A DNA stretch of 64,000 nucleotides from Cellulomonas terrae (GTDB lineage: Bacteria > Actinomycetota > Actinomycetes > Actinomycetales > Cellulomonadaceae): assembly GCF_007990265.1 (NCBI RefSeq), contig NZ_BJWH01000010.1:1-64000 (forward strand), read 5' to 3'. The number at the start of each line of letters is the position of its first letter. Position 1 is the first letter of the stretch. A model generated the notes under the pieces. That model saw only the letters and a list, made by a program, of their open reading frames with translations, was not told the origin of the DNA and did not search any database. Shown here in pieces: positions 18,089-26,940 of this stretch. The position numbers and the translations under genes are program-made.

Positions 18089-18194
18089 GCTCTGGATATC
18101 GGACGCCGGCGCCCCGCACTTGAGGGCGCACGATATGTGGGACGATGGAGCGAGTCCGGCGCGCAGCACGGGCGCCAGAACCCGAGGAGATCCC

Positions 18195-18269
18195 ATGAGC
18201 AAGCGAGGCCGCAAGCGCCGTTCCCGCAAGGGCAGCGCCGCGAACCACGGCAACCGTCCCAACGCCTGA
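18195..18269 (+). CDS. Ribosomal protein bL37 (24 residues)
   Basis: A 24-codon gene starts at ATG 18195 with GAGGAGA 5 nt upstream. The product starts MSKRGRKRR, ends ANHGNRPNA, and has about ten Lys/Arg residues. From memory this matches bL37, the small 50S subunit protein found in mycobacterial ribosome structures and restricted to actinobacteria, which binds the 23S rRNA near the peptidyl-transferase side. The gene is too short for most gene callers. It stands alone between pilT and rsrA and ends at a strong terminator. Confidence 0.85.
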   Translation: MSKRGRKRRSRKGSAANHGNRPNA

Positions 18270-18290
18270 GCGTTCAGGGACAGAGTGTCG

Positions 18291-18326
18291 GAAGGCCCGG
18301 AGCAGCGGTTGCTGCACCGGGCCTTC
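18291..18326. terminator. Bidirectional terminator between bL37 and rsrA
   Basis: A 10-bp stem GAAGGCCCGG/CCGGGCCTTC (18291-18300, 18317-18326) continues, after an A-A mismatch, into GCAGC/GCTGC with a GGTT tetraloop. It lies between the convergent bL37 and rsrA genes and can serve both. Confidence 0.8.
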
Positions 18327-18336
18327 GTCGTCCCGC

Positions 18337-18627
18337 TCAGTCCCGGGTGACCCGCATGACGGTCAGCTGCTCGTGGATCTTCAGCCGCAGACCGTCCGGA
18401 GCGGCCTCCTGGCAGCCACGCCGCACGAGGGTCTTCACGACGACGTCGACGTCGTACTCCTCGAGACAGCCCTGACACTCGGCGAGATGCGCACGCACCG
18501 TCTCGGCGTCGACCGCTCCCAGCTCGGCGTCCAGGTACTCCCAGAGCCGGTCGAGCGCGTCGGCGCAGTTGTTGCCGCAGTTGCCGGCCGCAGGGGTCAG
18601 CTGTCCTGCGTCGTCCAGCTCACTCAT
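18337..18627 (-). CDS. rsrA: Mycothiol-system anti-sigma factor RsrA
   Basis: The 96-residue protein is a zinc-binding (ZAS) anti-sigma factor. Cys21, His47, Cys51 and Cys54 reproduce the RsrA metal and redox site (HLAECQGC, with the first Cys 26 residues before the His). In this family, disulphide stress oxidises the cysteines, zinc is lost and SigR is released to activate thioredoxin, mycothiol and protease genes. Its start overlaps the sigR stop (ATGA, 18624-18627), as expected for stoichiometric production. Extra cysteines at 17 and near 71 are also present. Confidence 0.95.
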   Translation of the reverse strand: MSELDDAGQLTPAAGNCGNNCADALDRLWEYLDAELGAVDAETVRAHLAECQGCLEEYDVDVVVKTLVRRGCQEAAPDGLRLKIHEQLTVMRVTRD

Positions 18628-19250
18628 CGTTCGCCCTCCGGTGAGGTGGGGGCCACCCCGACCAGACCACGCCCCCGCGCGTAGTCCGACAGCAGCTCGC
18701 GCAGCTGTGCGCGGCCGCGGTGCAGGCGGGACATCACCGTCCCGATCGGTGTCCCCATGATCTCGGCGATCTCCTTGTACGCGAAGCCCTCGACGTCGGC
18801 GAGGTACACCGCGATCCGGAACTCCTCCGGGAGACGCTGCAGCGCGTCCTTGATGTCGGAGTCCGGGAGGTGGTCGAGCGCCTCGGCCTCGGCGGACCGG
18901 AGACCTCTCGACGTGTGCGACTCGGCGCGGGCCAGCTGCCAGTCCTCGATCTCCTCCGACCGGGACTGCTGGGGCTCGCGCTGCTTCTTGCGGTACGAGT
19001 TGATGTACGTGTTGGTGAGGATGCGGTACAGCCAGGCCTTGAGGTTGGTGCCCGGGCGGTACTGGTGGAACGCGGCGAACGCCTTCGCGAACGTCTCCTG
19101 GACCAAGTCCTCGGCGTCCGCCGGGTTGCGCGTCATCCGCAGGGCAGCGCCGTACAGCTGGTCCAGGTAGACCAGCGCCTCCGCCTCGAACCTCTCGGTC
19201 CGTGCCGCGTCGTCCTCGGTCTCGGGCGCGCGGTTCGTGTCCTCGCTCAT
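18624..19250 (-). CDS. sigR: ECF sigma factor SigR/SigH (thiol-oxidative stress)
   Basis: The 208-residue form has sigma region 2 ([51 protein letters not shown]) and region 4 ([43 protein letters not shown]). Coupling to rsrA identifies it. The short start ATG 19250 has TAGGCT (19264-19259) 8 nt upstream, so it can be leaderless from a housekeeping promoter. The frame stays open upstream to ATG 19427, giving a 267-residue form. Its start lies just after a perfect SigR-type promoter, like the unstable extended isoform known in Streptomyces coelicolor. Confidence 0.95.
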   Translation of the reverse strand: MSEDTNRAPETEDDAARTERFEAEALVYLDQLYGAALRMTRNPADAEDLVQETFAKAFAAFHQYRPGTNLKAWLYRILTNTYINSYRKKQREPQQSRSEEIEDWQLARAESHTSRGLRSAEAEALDHLPDSDIKDALQRLPEEFRIAVYLADVEGFAYKEIAEIMGTPIGTVMSRLHRGRAQLRELLSDYARGRGLVGVAPTSPEGER

Positions 19251-19424
19251 CGCGGTCGAGCCTAGTCCCGCAGGCTGGGGACCACCGACCGGCGTGGGCA
19301 GCGCCACATTCACCCGGGTGGGGTGCATCTGCACGGGCACCTGGGGCGGAAGAGCATCCACGGGGACACCGAGCGCCCAGCCGGTCGTGGCAGACGTGGC
19401 GGGTCGCGTCTCGGTGGTGCAGGT

Positions 19425-19463
19425 CATGGAGGGCACAACGGCAGCGGACCTCGGACCATTCCC
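19425..19463 (-). promoter_or_regulatory. SigR-type autoregulatory promoter for an extended sigma isoform
   Basis: On the minus strand GGGAAT (19463-19458) and GTTG (19439-19436) are separated by exactly 18 nt, the SigR consensus GGGAAT-N18-GTT. Transcription would start near 19429. ATG 19427 is in frame with sigR and would add 59 residues. The rest of the divergent gap 19251-19513 holds only the housekeeping -10 of sigR and that of the ferritin gene. Confidence 0.8.
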
Positions 19464-19513
19464 CGCGGCGTCATCTCCGCGCGAACCCCGAGGGTCCGCA
19501 CTAGGTTGGCGGA

Positions 19514-20059
19514 ATGACGAGCACCACGGACGACTCCACGTTCCTGCGCCTGCTCCGCGAGCAGATCGGCCACGAGTTCGACGCCCACCAGCAGTACGTG
19601 GCGATCGCGGTCTGGTTCGACGGGCAGGACCTCCCCCAGCTCGCGCGGCACTACTACCGGCAGGCGATCGAGGAGCGCAACCACGCGCTGATGATCGTGC
19701 AGTACCTGCTCGACCGGGACCTGCCCGTCGCGATCCCCGCGGGCAGCGCGGTGCGCAACGACTTCACCTCCGTCACGGAGCCGATCGGCCTGGCCCTGCA
19801 GCAGGAGAAGCAGGTCACCTCGCAGATCGAGGCGATCTTCGCGGCGGCCCGCGCCGAGGGCGACGCCCTGGGCGAGCAGTTCCTCCTGTGGTTCCTCAAG
19901 GAGCAGGTCGAGGAGGTCGCGTCGGCGACCACCCTGCTCACCGTCGCCACGCGTGCCGGCGACAACCTGTTCGACCTCGAGAACTATGTCGCCCGCGAGC
20001 AGATCGGCGACGGTGGCGAGTCCGCCGACGCGCCGTCCGCCGCCGGTGGCGCCCTGTAG
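19514..20059 (+). CDS. Non-haem ferritin
   Basis: The 181-residue protein is a four-helix ferritin. Iron-site residues can be seen in [13 protein letters not shown] (first Glu), EERNHAL (Glu and His, near 54-60) and the later KEQVEEV helix. Ferritins store iron as ferric mineral inside a 24-mer shell. Length matches the family (165-185). TAGGTT at 19502-19507, 6 nt before the ATG, suggests a leaderless transcript. It is followed closely by a DoxX-family gene whose Shine-Dalgarno overlaps the ferritin stop. It is divergent from sigR, which fits a role in oxidative stress. Confidence 0.92.
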   Translation: MTSTTDDSTFLRLLREQIGHEFDAHQQYVAIAVWFDGQDLPQLARHYYRQAIEERNHALMIVQYLLDRDLPVAIPAGSAVRNDFTSVTEPIGLALQQEKQVTSQIEAIFAAARAEGDALGEQFLLWFLKEQVEEVASATTLLTVATRAGDNLFDLENYVAREQIGDGGESADAPSAAGGAL

Positions 20060-20070
20060 GAGGAGCTGTC

Positions 20071-20583
20071 GTGCTGCTGCGTCGTCTCGCGCGTCCCCTG
20101 TTCGCCTCGTGGTTCGTGACCGAGGGTCTCGACGTCGTGCGGCACCCCGCCGCGCACGCCGCCGACGCCCGCGGTGCGCTCACCACGCTGCGCGCCCGGC
20201 TGCCTGAACCCGTCCGCGAGGGACCAGCCGGTGAGGTGCTGGGCCACGAGCTCAGCGACCGTCAGCTGACCACCGTCGTCCAGGCGCACGGTGTCGCGCT
20301 GGCGGGAGCGGGGGTGCTGCTCGCGGTGGGCAAGGCCCCCCGCACGGCCGCGCTGGCGCTGGCGGTCCTCACGGCGCCGCTGATCGTGCTGAACCTGCCG
20401 TTCAAGCGCGTCAAGGGCGAGGACCCGGCCCTCCGCCGGGCCCGCCGTGACCGGTTCGTGCGCGCGCTCGCGTTCACGGGCGGCGCCCTGATCGCGGGGG
20501 TGGACCTCGAGGGGCGCCCCGGGATCAGCTGGCGCGTGCAGAAGGCCCGCTCGGACCACGCCGCGGCGAAGGCCTCGGACTGA
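20071..20583 (+). CDS. DoxX-family membrane protein
   Basis: The 170-residue protein has a DoxX-like start ([25 protein letters not shown]), a hydrophobic helix near residues 74-92, another near 92-108 and a C-terminal helix near 132-145. DoxX relatives take part in membrane redox and oxidative-stress complexes. The GTG start at 20071 has AGGAGGAG centred 9 nt upstream, overlapping the ferritin TAG, so the two genes are one operon. I do not see quinone-binding residues that would fix its reaction. Confidence 0.75.
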   Translation: MLLRRLARPLFASWFVTEGLDVVRHPAAHAADARGALTTLRARLPEPVREGPAGEVLGHELSDRQLTTVVQAHGVALAGAGVLLAVGKAPRTAALALAVLTAPLIVLNLPFKRVKGEDPALRRARRDRFVRALAFTGGALIAGVDLEGRPGISWRVQKARSDHAAAKASD

Positions 20584-20627
20584 GACGTCCACCGGGCTCG
20601 ACGGGCACCCCCACTAGCCTGGGTGCC

Positions 20628-21911
20628 ATGGATCTCTGGACGGCACCGCTCGCCCCTGGCCCGCTCGACGCGCTCGTGGACGTGCCCGGCTCGAAGTCCC
20701 TCACCAACCGGTACCTCGTCCTCGCCGCGCTCGCGGACGCACCGGGTCGCCTGCGCGGCGCGCTGCGTTCCCGCGACACGCTCCTGATGGCCGGTGCGCT
20801 CACGAACCTGGGCACGCGGATCGAGGAGGACGGCACCGACTGGCTGGTCACGCCGGGTGCGGTGCAGGGCTCGGCGACGGTCCAGTGCGGCCTGGCAGGG
20901 ACCGTCATGCGCTTCCTGCCGGCCGTCGCCGCGCTCGCCGACGGACCGGTCCGGTTCGACGGCGACGACGCCGCCCTGGCCCGGCCGATGGGTCCCGTGC
21001 TCACCGCGCTGCGCACGCTGGGCGTGCGGGTCGAGGAGCACGGGGAGCCCGGGCACCTCCCGTTCACGGTGCACGGTCGCGGTGCCGTGCTCGGCGGTCA
21101 GGTCGACGTGGACGCGTCGGCGTCGAGCCAGTTCGTCTCGGGCCTGCTGCTCGCCGCCGCGCGGTTCGAGCGCGGCCTGACGCTGCGGCACACCGGACGG
21201 ACGCTGCCGAGCCTGCCCCACATCGAGATGACGGTCGCCCTGCTGCGGGAGGCGGGTGTCGAGGTCGACGACTCGCGGCCCGCGATCTGGCAGGTCGCGC
21301 CCGGCCCGATCGCCGGCCGGGACGTCCGGGTCGAGCCCGACCTGTCCAACGCGGCCCCGTTCCTGTGCGCGGCCCTCGTCGCCGGTGGCACGGTGCGCGT
21401 GCCGGGCTGGCCGACGAGCACGACGCAGCCCGGTGGCCTCCTGCCCGGCATCCTCGAGCGCCTGGGCGCCACGACGCGGCTGGACGGCGACGTGCTGAGC
21501 GTGACGGGGAACGGCACGATCCACGGGCTCGACCTCGATCTGCACGCCGCCGGGGAGATCGCGCCGACGATCGCCGCGCTGGCCGTGCTGGCCGACTCCC
21601 CCACGCGGCTGCGCGGCATCGCCCACCTGCGCGGCCACGAGACCGACCGGCTCGCCGCGCTGGCCGCCGAGATCACGCGGCTCGGCGGGCAGGCGGAGCA
21701 GACGTCGGACGGCCTCGTCATCACGCCCCGACCGCTGAGCGGCGGCACCTGGCACACGTACGAGGACCACCGGATGGCCACCGCGGGTGCGCTGATCGGG
21801 CTCCGGGTGCCGGGTGTCGAGGTGGAGGACGTCGCGACGACCGCCAAGACGCTCCCCGACTTCGTGGGCCTCTGGAGCGGCATGCTCTCCGGATCGGCCG
21901 TGCTGGCCTGA
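20628..21911 (+). CDS. aroA: 3-phosphoshikimate 1-carboxyvinyltransferase (EPSP synthase)
   Basis: The 427-residue enzyme joins shikimate 3-phosphate and phosphoenolpyruvate in the aromatic amino acid pathway. Family motifs are [19 protein letters not shown] (near 20), [14 protein letters not shown] (near 87), [12 protein letters not shown] (near 167), the HETDRLAAL region and [13 protein letters not shown] (near 380). The length fits class I EPSP synthases. TAGCCT (20615-20620) lies 7 nt before the ATG, so it is probably leaderless. Its TGA overlaps the ATG of rsgA. Confidence 0.95.
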   Translation: MDLWTAPLAPGPLDALVDVPGSKSLTNRYLVLAALADAPGRLRGALRSRDTLLMAGALTNLGTRIEEDGTDWLVTPGAVQGSATVQCGLAGTVMRFLPAVAALADGPVRFDGDDAALARPMGPVLTALRTLGVRVEEHGEPGHLPFTVHGRGAVLGGQVDVDASASSQFVSGLLLAAARFERGLTLRHTGRTLPSLPHIEMTVALLREAGVEVDDSRPAIWQVAPGPIAGRDVRVEPDLSNAAPFLCAALVAGGTVRVPGWPTSTTQPGGLLPGILERLGATTRLDGDVLSVTGNGTIHGLDLDLHAAGEIAPTIAALAVLADSPTRLRGIAHLRGHETDRLAALAAEITRLGGQAEQTSDGLVITPRPLSGGTWHTYEDHRMATAGALIGLRVPGVEVEDVATTAKTLPDFVGLWSGMLSGSAVLA

Positions 21912-22996
21912 TGTCCCCACCCCGGGCACGGCGCTACGACGAGCGGGACGTCCGCATCCGTCCTGGTCGTGGCTCGCGCCCCCGGACCAAGCAGCGTCCG
22001 GAGCACGCCGACGCCGAGACCGCGCTTGTCACGGCAGTGGACCGCGGTCGCTACGCGATCCTCGTCGACCCCGACGGACCCGACGAGCGCGTCGCGATCG
22101 CGATGAAGGCACGCGAGCTGGGGCGCGACCGCGTGGTCCCGGGCGACCGCGTGGACATCGTCGGGGACACGTCCGGCGACGAGGGCTCGCTCTCCCGGAT
22201 CGTCCGGATCGGCGAGCGTCGGACCGTGCTGCGGCGGACGGCCGACGACACCGACCCGGTCGAGCGGATCATCGTCGCGAACGCCGACCAGCTGGTGATC
22301 GTCACCGCGCTGGCCGACCCGGAGCCGCGCACCCGCATGATCGACCGGTGCGTCGCCGCGGCCTACGACGCCCGCATGGACGCGCTGCTCGCGCTGACCA
22401 AGGCCGACCTGGCGGACCCGACGGAGCTCGTCGGGATGTACGCCCCGATCGGCGTCGAGGTCGTCGTCACCAGCGCCGAGAAGTCCGTCGGGGGACGGAT
22501 CATCCACGGCCTGGACGACGTGCGGGCCGCGCTGGAGGGCAAGACGTCGGTGCTCGTCGGTCACTCGGGCGTCGGCAAGTCGACGCTCGTGAACGCGCTC
22601 GTGCCCGGGACGTACCGCGCGGTCGGCGTCGTCAACGACGTCACCGGTCGCGGACGGCACACGTCGAGCTCCGCCGTCGCGCTGCGCGTGCCGGGGACGA
22701 GCTCGCCGACGTGGGTCATCGACACCCCCGGGGTGCGGTCGTTCGGTCTCGCGCACGTCGACCCGCAGCACCTGCTGGGTGCCTTCGCGGACCTCGCCGC
22801 GGTGGCCGAGGAGTGCCCCCGCGGCTGCACGCACGCCGACGACGCCCCGGACTGCGCGCTCGACGAGTGGGTCGAGGCGTCCCCCGACGACGGGACCCGG
22901 GCGGCCCGCTCGGCACGGATCGAGTCCTTCCGCCGGCTCCTGGCCAGCCGGCTCGGCAGCGGCGAACCGGACAACCGGGAGCCCGCACGTCCCTGA
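21911..22996 (+). CDS. rsgA: Ribosome small-subunit-dependent GTPase A
   Basis: The 361-residue protein is a circularly permuted GTPase acting in late 30S maturation. Its N-terminal OB-like region is followed by the G4 motif TKADL, G1 GHSGVGKST (near 218), the T-rich switch GRGRHTSS and the G3 DTPGVRSF. A C-terminal zinc knuckle has Cys/His in CPRGCTHADDAPDCAL. The ATG overlaps the aroA stop (TGATG), a pairing seen in many actinobacteria. No further gene is coupled downstream. Confidence 0.95.
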   Translation: MSPPRARRYDERDVRIRPGRGSRPRTKQRPEHADAETALVTAVDRGRYAILVDPDGPDERVAIAMKARELGRDRVVPGDRVDIVGDTSGDEGSLSRIVRIGERRTVLRRTADDTDPVERIIVANADQLVIVTALADPEPRTRMIDRCVAAAYDARMDALLALTKADLADPTELVGMYAPIGVEVVVTSAEKSVGGRIIHGLDDVRAALEGKTSVLVGHSGVGKSTLVNALVPGTYRAVGVVNDVTGRGRHTSSSAVALRVPGTSSPTWVIDTPGVRSFGLAHVDPQHLLGAFADLAAVAEECPRGCTHADDAPDCALDEWVEASPDDGTRAARSARIESFRRLLASRLGSGEPDNREPARP

Positions 22997-23027
22997 CGTG
23001 CGAACTCGACCCACTACGGTGTCGGGC

Positions 23028-23831
23028 ATGAGTCTGCGCCCCGGGTACGACGACGACCTGCGCCTCGCCCACGTGATCGCGGACCAGGTCGACTCGTGGA
23101 CCATGTCCCGGTTCAAGGCGCAGGACCTGCACGTGGAGACCAAGCCGGACCTGACCCCCGTGTCCGACGCCGACAAGACGGCCGAGGAGATCGTGCGCGG
23201 CCAGCTGTCCCGGGCGCGCCCGCGCGACGCCGTGCACGGCGAGGAGATGGGCGACACCGGCCACGGGCCGCGCCGCTGGATCATCGACCCGATCGACGGG
23301 ACCAAGAACTTCGTCCGGGGTGTGCCGGTGTGGGCAACGCTCATCGGGCTCCTGGACGGCGACCAGGTGGTGGTCGGCGTGGTCAGCGCGCCCGCGCTCG
23401 GCCGCCGGTGGTGGGCGGCGCAGGGTTCGGGCGCGTGGACGGGCAAGTCGCTCGCGGCCGCGAGCCAGCTGCACGTGTCCGGCGTCGACCGGTTGGAGGA
23501 CGCCTCGCTCTCGTACTCGTCGCTCAGCGGGTGGGAGGAGCGCGGGCAGCTGGACGCCTTCCTCGACCTGTCCCGACGCACCTGGCGGACGCGGGCGTAC
23601 GGCGACTTCTGGTCGCACGTGCTGGTCGCCGAGGGCGCCGTGGACCTGTCCGCCGAGCCGGAGCTCGCGCTGCACGACATGGCGGCCCTCGTGCCCATCG
23701 TCACGGAGGCCGGCGGGATGTTCACGTCGATCCGGGGCGTGCCGGGCCCGTTCGGCGGTTCGGCGCTCGTGTCCAACGGGAGGCTCCACCAGGCCGCCCT
23801 GGAGTACCTGGACCCGCTCCCCGAGGCGTGA
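23028..23831 (+). CDS. hisN: Inositol monophosphatase family protein, probably histidinol-phosphatase
   Basis: The 267-residue enzyme has the IMPase metal-site motifs GEEMG (near 67), DPIDGTKNFVRG (near 87-98) and a C-terminal HDMAALVPIVTEAGG (near 211). Actinobacterial members of this subfamily, often encoded beside aroA-rsgA, are histidinol-phosphatases of histidine synthesis. The position supports that reading, but inositol or fructose bisphosphate substrates cannot be excluded. TACGGT (23015-23020) is 7 nt upstream of the ATG, so it is probably transcribed from its own promoter. Confidence 0.85.
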   Translation: MSLRPGYDDDLRLAHVIADQVDSWTMSRFKAQDLHVETKPDLTPVSDADKTAEEIVRGQLSRARPRDAVHGEEMGDTGHGPRRWIIDPIDGTKNFVRGVPVWATLIGLLDGDQVVVGVVSAPALGRRWWAAQGSGAWTGKSLAAASQLHVSGVDRLEDASLSYSSLSGWEERGQLDAFLDLSRRTWRTRAYGDFWSHVLVAEGAVDLSAEPELALHDMAALVPIVTEAGGMFTSIRGVPGPFGGSALVSNGRLHQAALEYLDPLPEA

Positions 23832-23858
23832 CGGCGCGGTCCGAGGCACGATCGGTGC

Positions 23859-24599
23859 ATGAGCACCGACGACCGTGACGAGCGCGCCGCGTCGTTCGAC
23901 CGGGCCGCGGCCGTCTACCAGGCCACCCGCCCGAGCTACCCCGACGACGCCGTCCGCTGGTCGGTGCCGGCGGACGCACGCGACGTCCTCGACCTGGCCG
24001 CCGGCACGGGCAAGCTGACGCAGCGGCTCGTCGCGCTCGGCTGGCACGTCGTCGCCGTCGAGCCCTCGGACGCGATGCGCGCGGAGCTGACCGCCGTCCT
24101 GCCCGCCGTCGAGGCCCGCCCGGGGACCGCCGAACGCACCGGCCTGCCGGACGCTTCCGTCGACGCCGTGACCATCGCGCAGGCGTGGCACTGGGTGGAC
24201 CCGCCGCGCGCGTCCGCGGAGATCGCCCGCGTCCTGCGCCCCGGTGGCCAGGTCGCGGCGCTCTGGAACGTGCGCGACCAGGAGACGGACTGGGTGGCCC
24301 GGTGGACGGAGATCGTGCACCGCGGGGACAGCCTGGAGACGAGCTACCGCGACCCGCAGCTCGGCGACGCGTTCACCGCGCCGGAGCACGCCACCTTCCA
24401 CTGGGGTCAGCCACTGCGCACCGCCGACCTGCGCACCCTCGCCGCGAGCCGCAGCCACCTCATCCTGCTGCCGCCCGACGAGCGCGACGCGCTGCTCGAC
24501 GAGATCGACGAGCTCGTCGCCACCCACCCGGACCTGCGGGGCCGCGAGTGGATCGAGGTGCCGTACCGCACGGAGTGCTACCGCGCGCGCCTGCGCTGA
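23859..24599 (+). CDS. Class I SAM-dependent methyltransferase
   Basis: The 246-residue protein has the SAM-binding motif I VLDLAAGTGKLTQRL (near 45), an acidic motif II VVAVEPS and the late motifs IARVLRPGGQVAALWNVRD. The N-terminal RAAAVYQATRPSYP segment is typical of the UbiE/Methyltransf_11 group. No substrate can be assigned from the neighbourhood. It ends beside a long palindromic element shared with the convergent HAD gene. Confidence 0.88.
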   Translation: MSTDDRDERAASFDRAAAVYQATRPSYPDDAVRWSVPADARDVLDLAAGTGKLTQRLVALGWHVVAVEPSDAMRAELTAVLPAVEARPGTAERTGLPDASVDAVTIAQAWHWVDPPRASAEIARVLRPGGQVAALWNVRDQETDWVARWTEIVHRGDSLETSYRDPQLGDAFTAPEHATFHWGQPLRTADLRTLAASRSHLILLPPDERDALLDEIDELVATHPDLRGREWIEVPYRTECYRARLR

Positions 24600-24614
24600 G
24601 CCGTCGTGCACTAC

Positions 24615-24682
24615 CGAGGACGGCAGTCTGCGACGAGGACGGCAGTCTGGACTGCCGCTCTCGTCGCAGACTGCCGTTCTCG
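24615..24682. repeat. 68-nt near-perfect palindrome between convergent genes
   Basis: Outer arms 24615-24637 and 24660-24682 match at 22 of 23 positions, and inner arms 24640-24647 and 24650-24657 are perfect. The element is built from four copies of a unit like CGAGGACGGCAGTCTG: two direct (24615-24630, 24634-24649) and two inverted. It can act as a terminator for both genes. The repeated unit also looks like a REP-type dispersed element. Confidence 0.8.
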
Positions 24683-24702
24683 ACGGGTGGGTCGGACGTC
24701 GC

Positions 24703-25431
24703 TCAGAGGTCGAGTGCCGACGGGAGCTCGTCGAGGGAGTGGATCGTCCTGACGTCCGCCGCGGCGATCTCCGCGTCCGTCAGCGGGAGGCGGCGTCCGC
24801 CGGGGCGGTCGACCCAGATTCCGAGCAGCCCGGCCGCCCGGGCGGCGACCGCGTCGACGTCGAGCTCGTCGCCCACGTACGCCGTGCGCTCCGGAGCGGT
24901 CCCCAGCCGCCGGCACGCCTCGACGAACACCCGAGGGTCCGGCTTGCCGACGCCGAGGGTGTCGACACCCACGAGCATCGGGACACGGGCGAGCAGGGAC
25001 ACCCGCTCGAGCTTCGTCGTCTGCAGCGCGACGGAGGCGTTGGACAGCGCGCCGACCGCCAGGCCTGCCGCGAGGACCTTGTCGACGACGGCGTCGACGT
25101 CCGGGTGCGCGGCCCACGCGTCCGCGAACGCCTGCTGGAACGACTCGTCCCACACGGCGAACGCGTCGTCGTCCAGGACCGGCCCACCGAACTGCTCGTG
25201 CAGCTCGTTGGCACGCGTCATCCGCTGCTCGTCGAAGCCGACCTCGCCGCGGGTGTACGCCGCGTAGTGGCCGCCGACGTCGGCACGCCAGACCGTCACC
25301 AGGTCCGGGTACCGCTCGGGCGGGAGGTCGGGCAGGTAGCGACGGGCGACGTCGGACAGCGCGTGCGCGAACGCACCACGGGTGTCGACGAGGGTGTCGT
25401 CGATGTCGAAGAGGACGCCGTCGACCCGCAT
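24703..25431 (-). CDS. HAD-family hydrolase
   Basis: The 242-residue protein carries HAD motif I DIDDTLVDTRG (near 8), motif II SNAS, the Lys in GVGKPDPRVF and motif III as YVGDELDVD. The cap region is helical, the type seen in phosphoglycolate phosphatase-like and haloacid dehalogenase-like enzymes. The substrate is unknown. I use ATG 25431, which overlaps the gltX stop (TGATG); a GTG one codon earlier is possible. It is the second gene of an operon with gltX. Confidence 0.88.
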   Translation of the reverse strand: MRVDGVLFDIDDTLVDTRGAFAHALSDVARRYLPDLPPERYPDLVTVWRADVGGHYAAYTRGEVGFDEQRMTRANELHEQFGGPVLDDDAFAVWDESFQQAFADAWAAHPDVDAVVDKVLAAGLAVGALSNASVALQTTKLERVSLLARVPMLVGVDTLGVGKPDPRVFVEACRRLGTAPERTAYVGDELDVDAVAARAAGLLGIWVDRPGGRRLPLTDAEIAAADVRTIHSLDELPSALDL

Positions 25432-26930
25432 CACAGCGATGCGCGCAGGGAGGCGATCCGCGCGAGCGTGGACTCCTTGCCCAGGATCTCCATCGACTCG
25501 AACAGCGGCGGCGAGATGCGGCGGCCGCTCAGCGCGACGCGCAGCGGGGTGAACGCGAACCGCGGCTTGATGCCGAGCCCGTCGACGAGCGCGGCCTGGA
25601 GCGCCTCCTGCGTCGCGGCGGTCGTGAAGTCCTCGATGCCGGACAGTGCGGCCGCTGCGGCGTCGAGCACCGCACCGGACTCCTCGCGCAGCGCGCCGCG
25701 GGCGTCGTCAGCGATCTCCAGCGCGTCGTCGGCCACGAACAGGAAGCCGAGCATGCCGACCGCCTCGCCCAGCAGGGTGATGCGCTCCTGGATGAGCGGC
25801 GCACCCGCGTCGAGCAGAGCCCGGTGCTCCGCCGACAGGTCCGCGTACGAGTCGGTAGGGACCAGTCCCCCGCGGTGCAGGTACGGGACCAGCCGGTCGC
25901 GGAAGTCCTCCGGCGCGAGCAGCCGGATGTGCGCCGAGTTGATCGCCTCGGCCTTCTTCACGTCGAAGCGCGCGGGGTTCGGGTTCACGTCGGCGGCGTC
26001 GAACGCGGCCGTCATCTCGTCCATCGTGAAGATGTCCCGGTCCGGCCCGATCGACCAGCCGAGCAGCGCGAGGTAGTTGAGCAGGCCCTCGGGCGTGAAC
26101 CCGTTGTCCCGGTGCAGGAACAGGTTGGACTCGGGGTCCCGCTTCGAGAGCTTCTTGTTGCCGTCGCCCAGCACCGACGGCAGGTGCCCGAACACCGGCT
26201 CGCCCGCTCCGACGCCGATCGCCAGCAGCGCCCGGTACAGCGCGATCTGCCGGGGGGTCGACGACAGCAGGTCCTCGCCGCGCAGCACGTGCGTGATGCC
26301 CATGAGGGCGTCGTCCACGGGGTTGACCAGCGTGTACAGCGGCTGGCCGTTGGCGCGCACGATGACGAAGTCCGGCACCGACCCGGCCTTGAACGTCACC
26401 TCGCCGCGCACCAGGTCCGTGAACGTCAGGTCCTCGTCGGGCATGCGCAGCCGCAGGACCGGCTCGCGGCCCTCCGCGCGGAACGCCGCCTTCTGCTCGT
26501 CGGTCGTGTCGCGGTCGACGCCGTCGTAGCCCAGCTTCGGGTCCCGCCCGGCCGCCTTGTGGCGCGCCTCGATCTCCTCGGGGGTGGAGAACGACTCGTA
26601 CGCGTGCCCGCCCTCGACCAGCCGGCGCACCACGTCCGCGTACAGGTCCATCCGCTGCGACTGCCGGTACGGCTCGTGCGGGCCGCCCACCTCGACGCCC
26701 TCGTCCCAGTCCAGGCCCAGCCAGCGCAGCGCGTCGAGCAGCTGGAGGTACGACTCCTGCGAGTCGCGCGCCGCGTCCGTGTCCTCGATGCGGAAGACGA
26801 ACGTGCCCCCCGTGTGGCGCGCGTACGCCCAGTTGAACAGGGCCGTCCGGATCAGGCCGACGTGCGGCGTACCGGTGGGCGACGGGCAGAAACGAACACG
26901 CACAGCGGAGCCAGCGGCAGAGGAGGTCAC
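25431..26930 (-). CDS. gltX: Glutamate-tRNA ligase
   Basis: The 499-residue class I aminoacyl-tRNA synthetase has [21 protein letters not shown] (HIGH-like motif, near 14-35), RIEDTD, the LRGEDLL region and KLSKRD (KMSKS-like, near 257). Its C-terminal half is the helical anticodon-binding domain. It charges tRNA-Glu, and in many actinobacteria also tRNA-Gln for later amidation. It is the first gene of a short operon with the HAD hydrolase. Confidence 0.95.
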   Translation of the reverse strand: MTSSAAGSAVRVRFCPSPTGTPHVGLIRTALFNWAYARHTGGTFVFRIEDTDAARDSQESYLQLLDALRWLGLDWDEGVEVGGPHEPYRQSQRMDLYADVVRRLVEGGHAYESFSTPEEIEARHKAAGRDPKLGYDGVDRDTTDEQKAAFRAEGREPVLRLRMPDEDLTFTDLVRGEVTFKAGSVPDFVIVRANGQPLYTLVNPVDDALMGITHVLRGEDLLSSTPRQIALYRALLAIGVGAGEPVFGHLPSVLGDGNKKLSKRDPESNLFLHRDNGFTPEGLLNYLALLGWSIGPDRDIFTMDEMTAAFDAADVNPNPARFDVKKAEAINSAHIRLLAPEDFRDRLVPYLHRGGLVPTDSYADLSAEHRALLDAGAPLIQERITLLGEAVGMLGFLFVADDALEIADDARGALREESGAVLDAAAAALSGIEDFTTAATQEALQAALVDGLGIKPRFAFTPLRVALSGRRISPPLFESMEILGKESTLARIASLRASL

Positions 26931-26940
26931 GGGCTCCAGG

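Noticed and set aside
18089-18478. N-terminal extension of PilT
   Set aside because: The upstream frame is Arg-rich, crosses the bL37 gene and terminator, and has no homology to PilT.
19251-19300. A second SigR-type promoter just upstream of the short sigR start
   Set aside because: A GTGAAT stands at a similar place, but no GTT follows at 18 nt. The TAGGCT housekeeping -10 explains the short start better.
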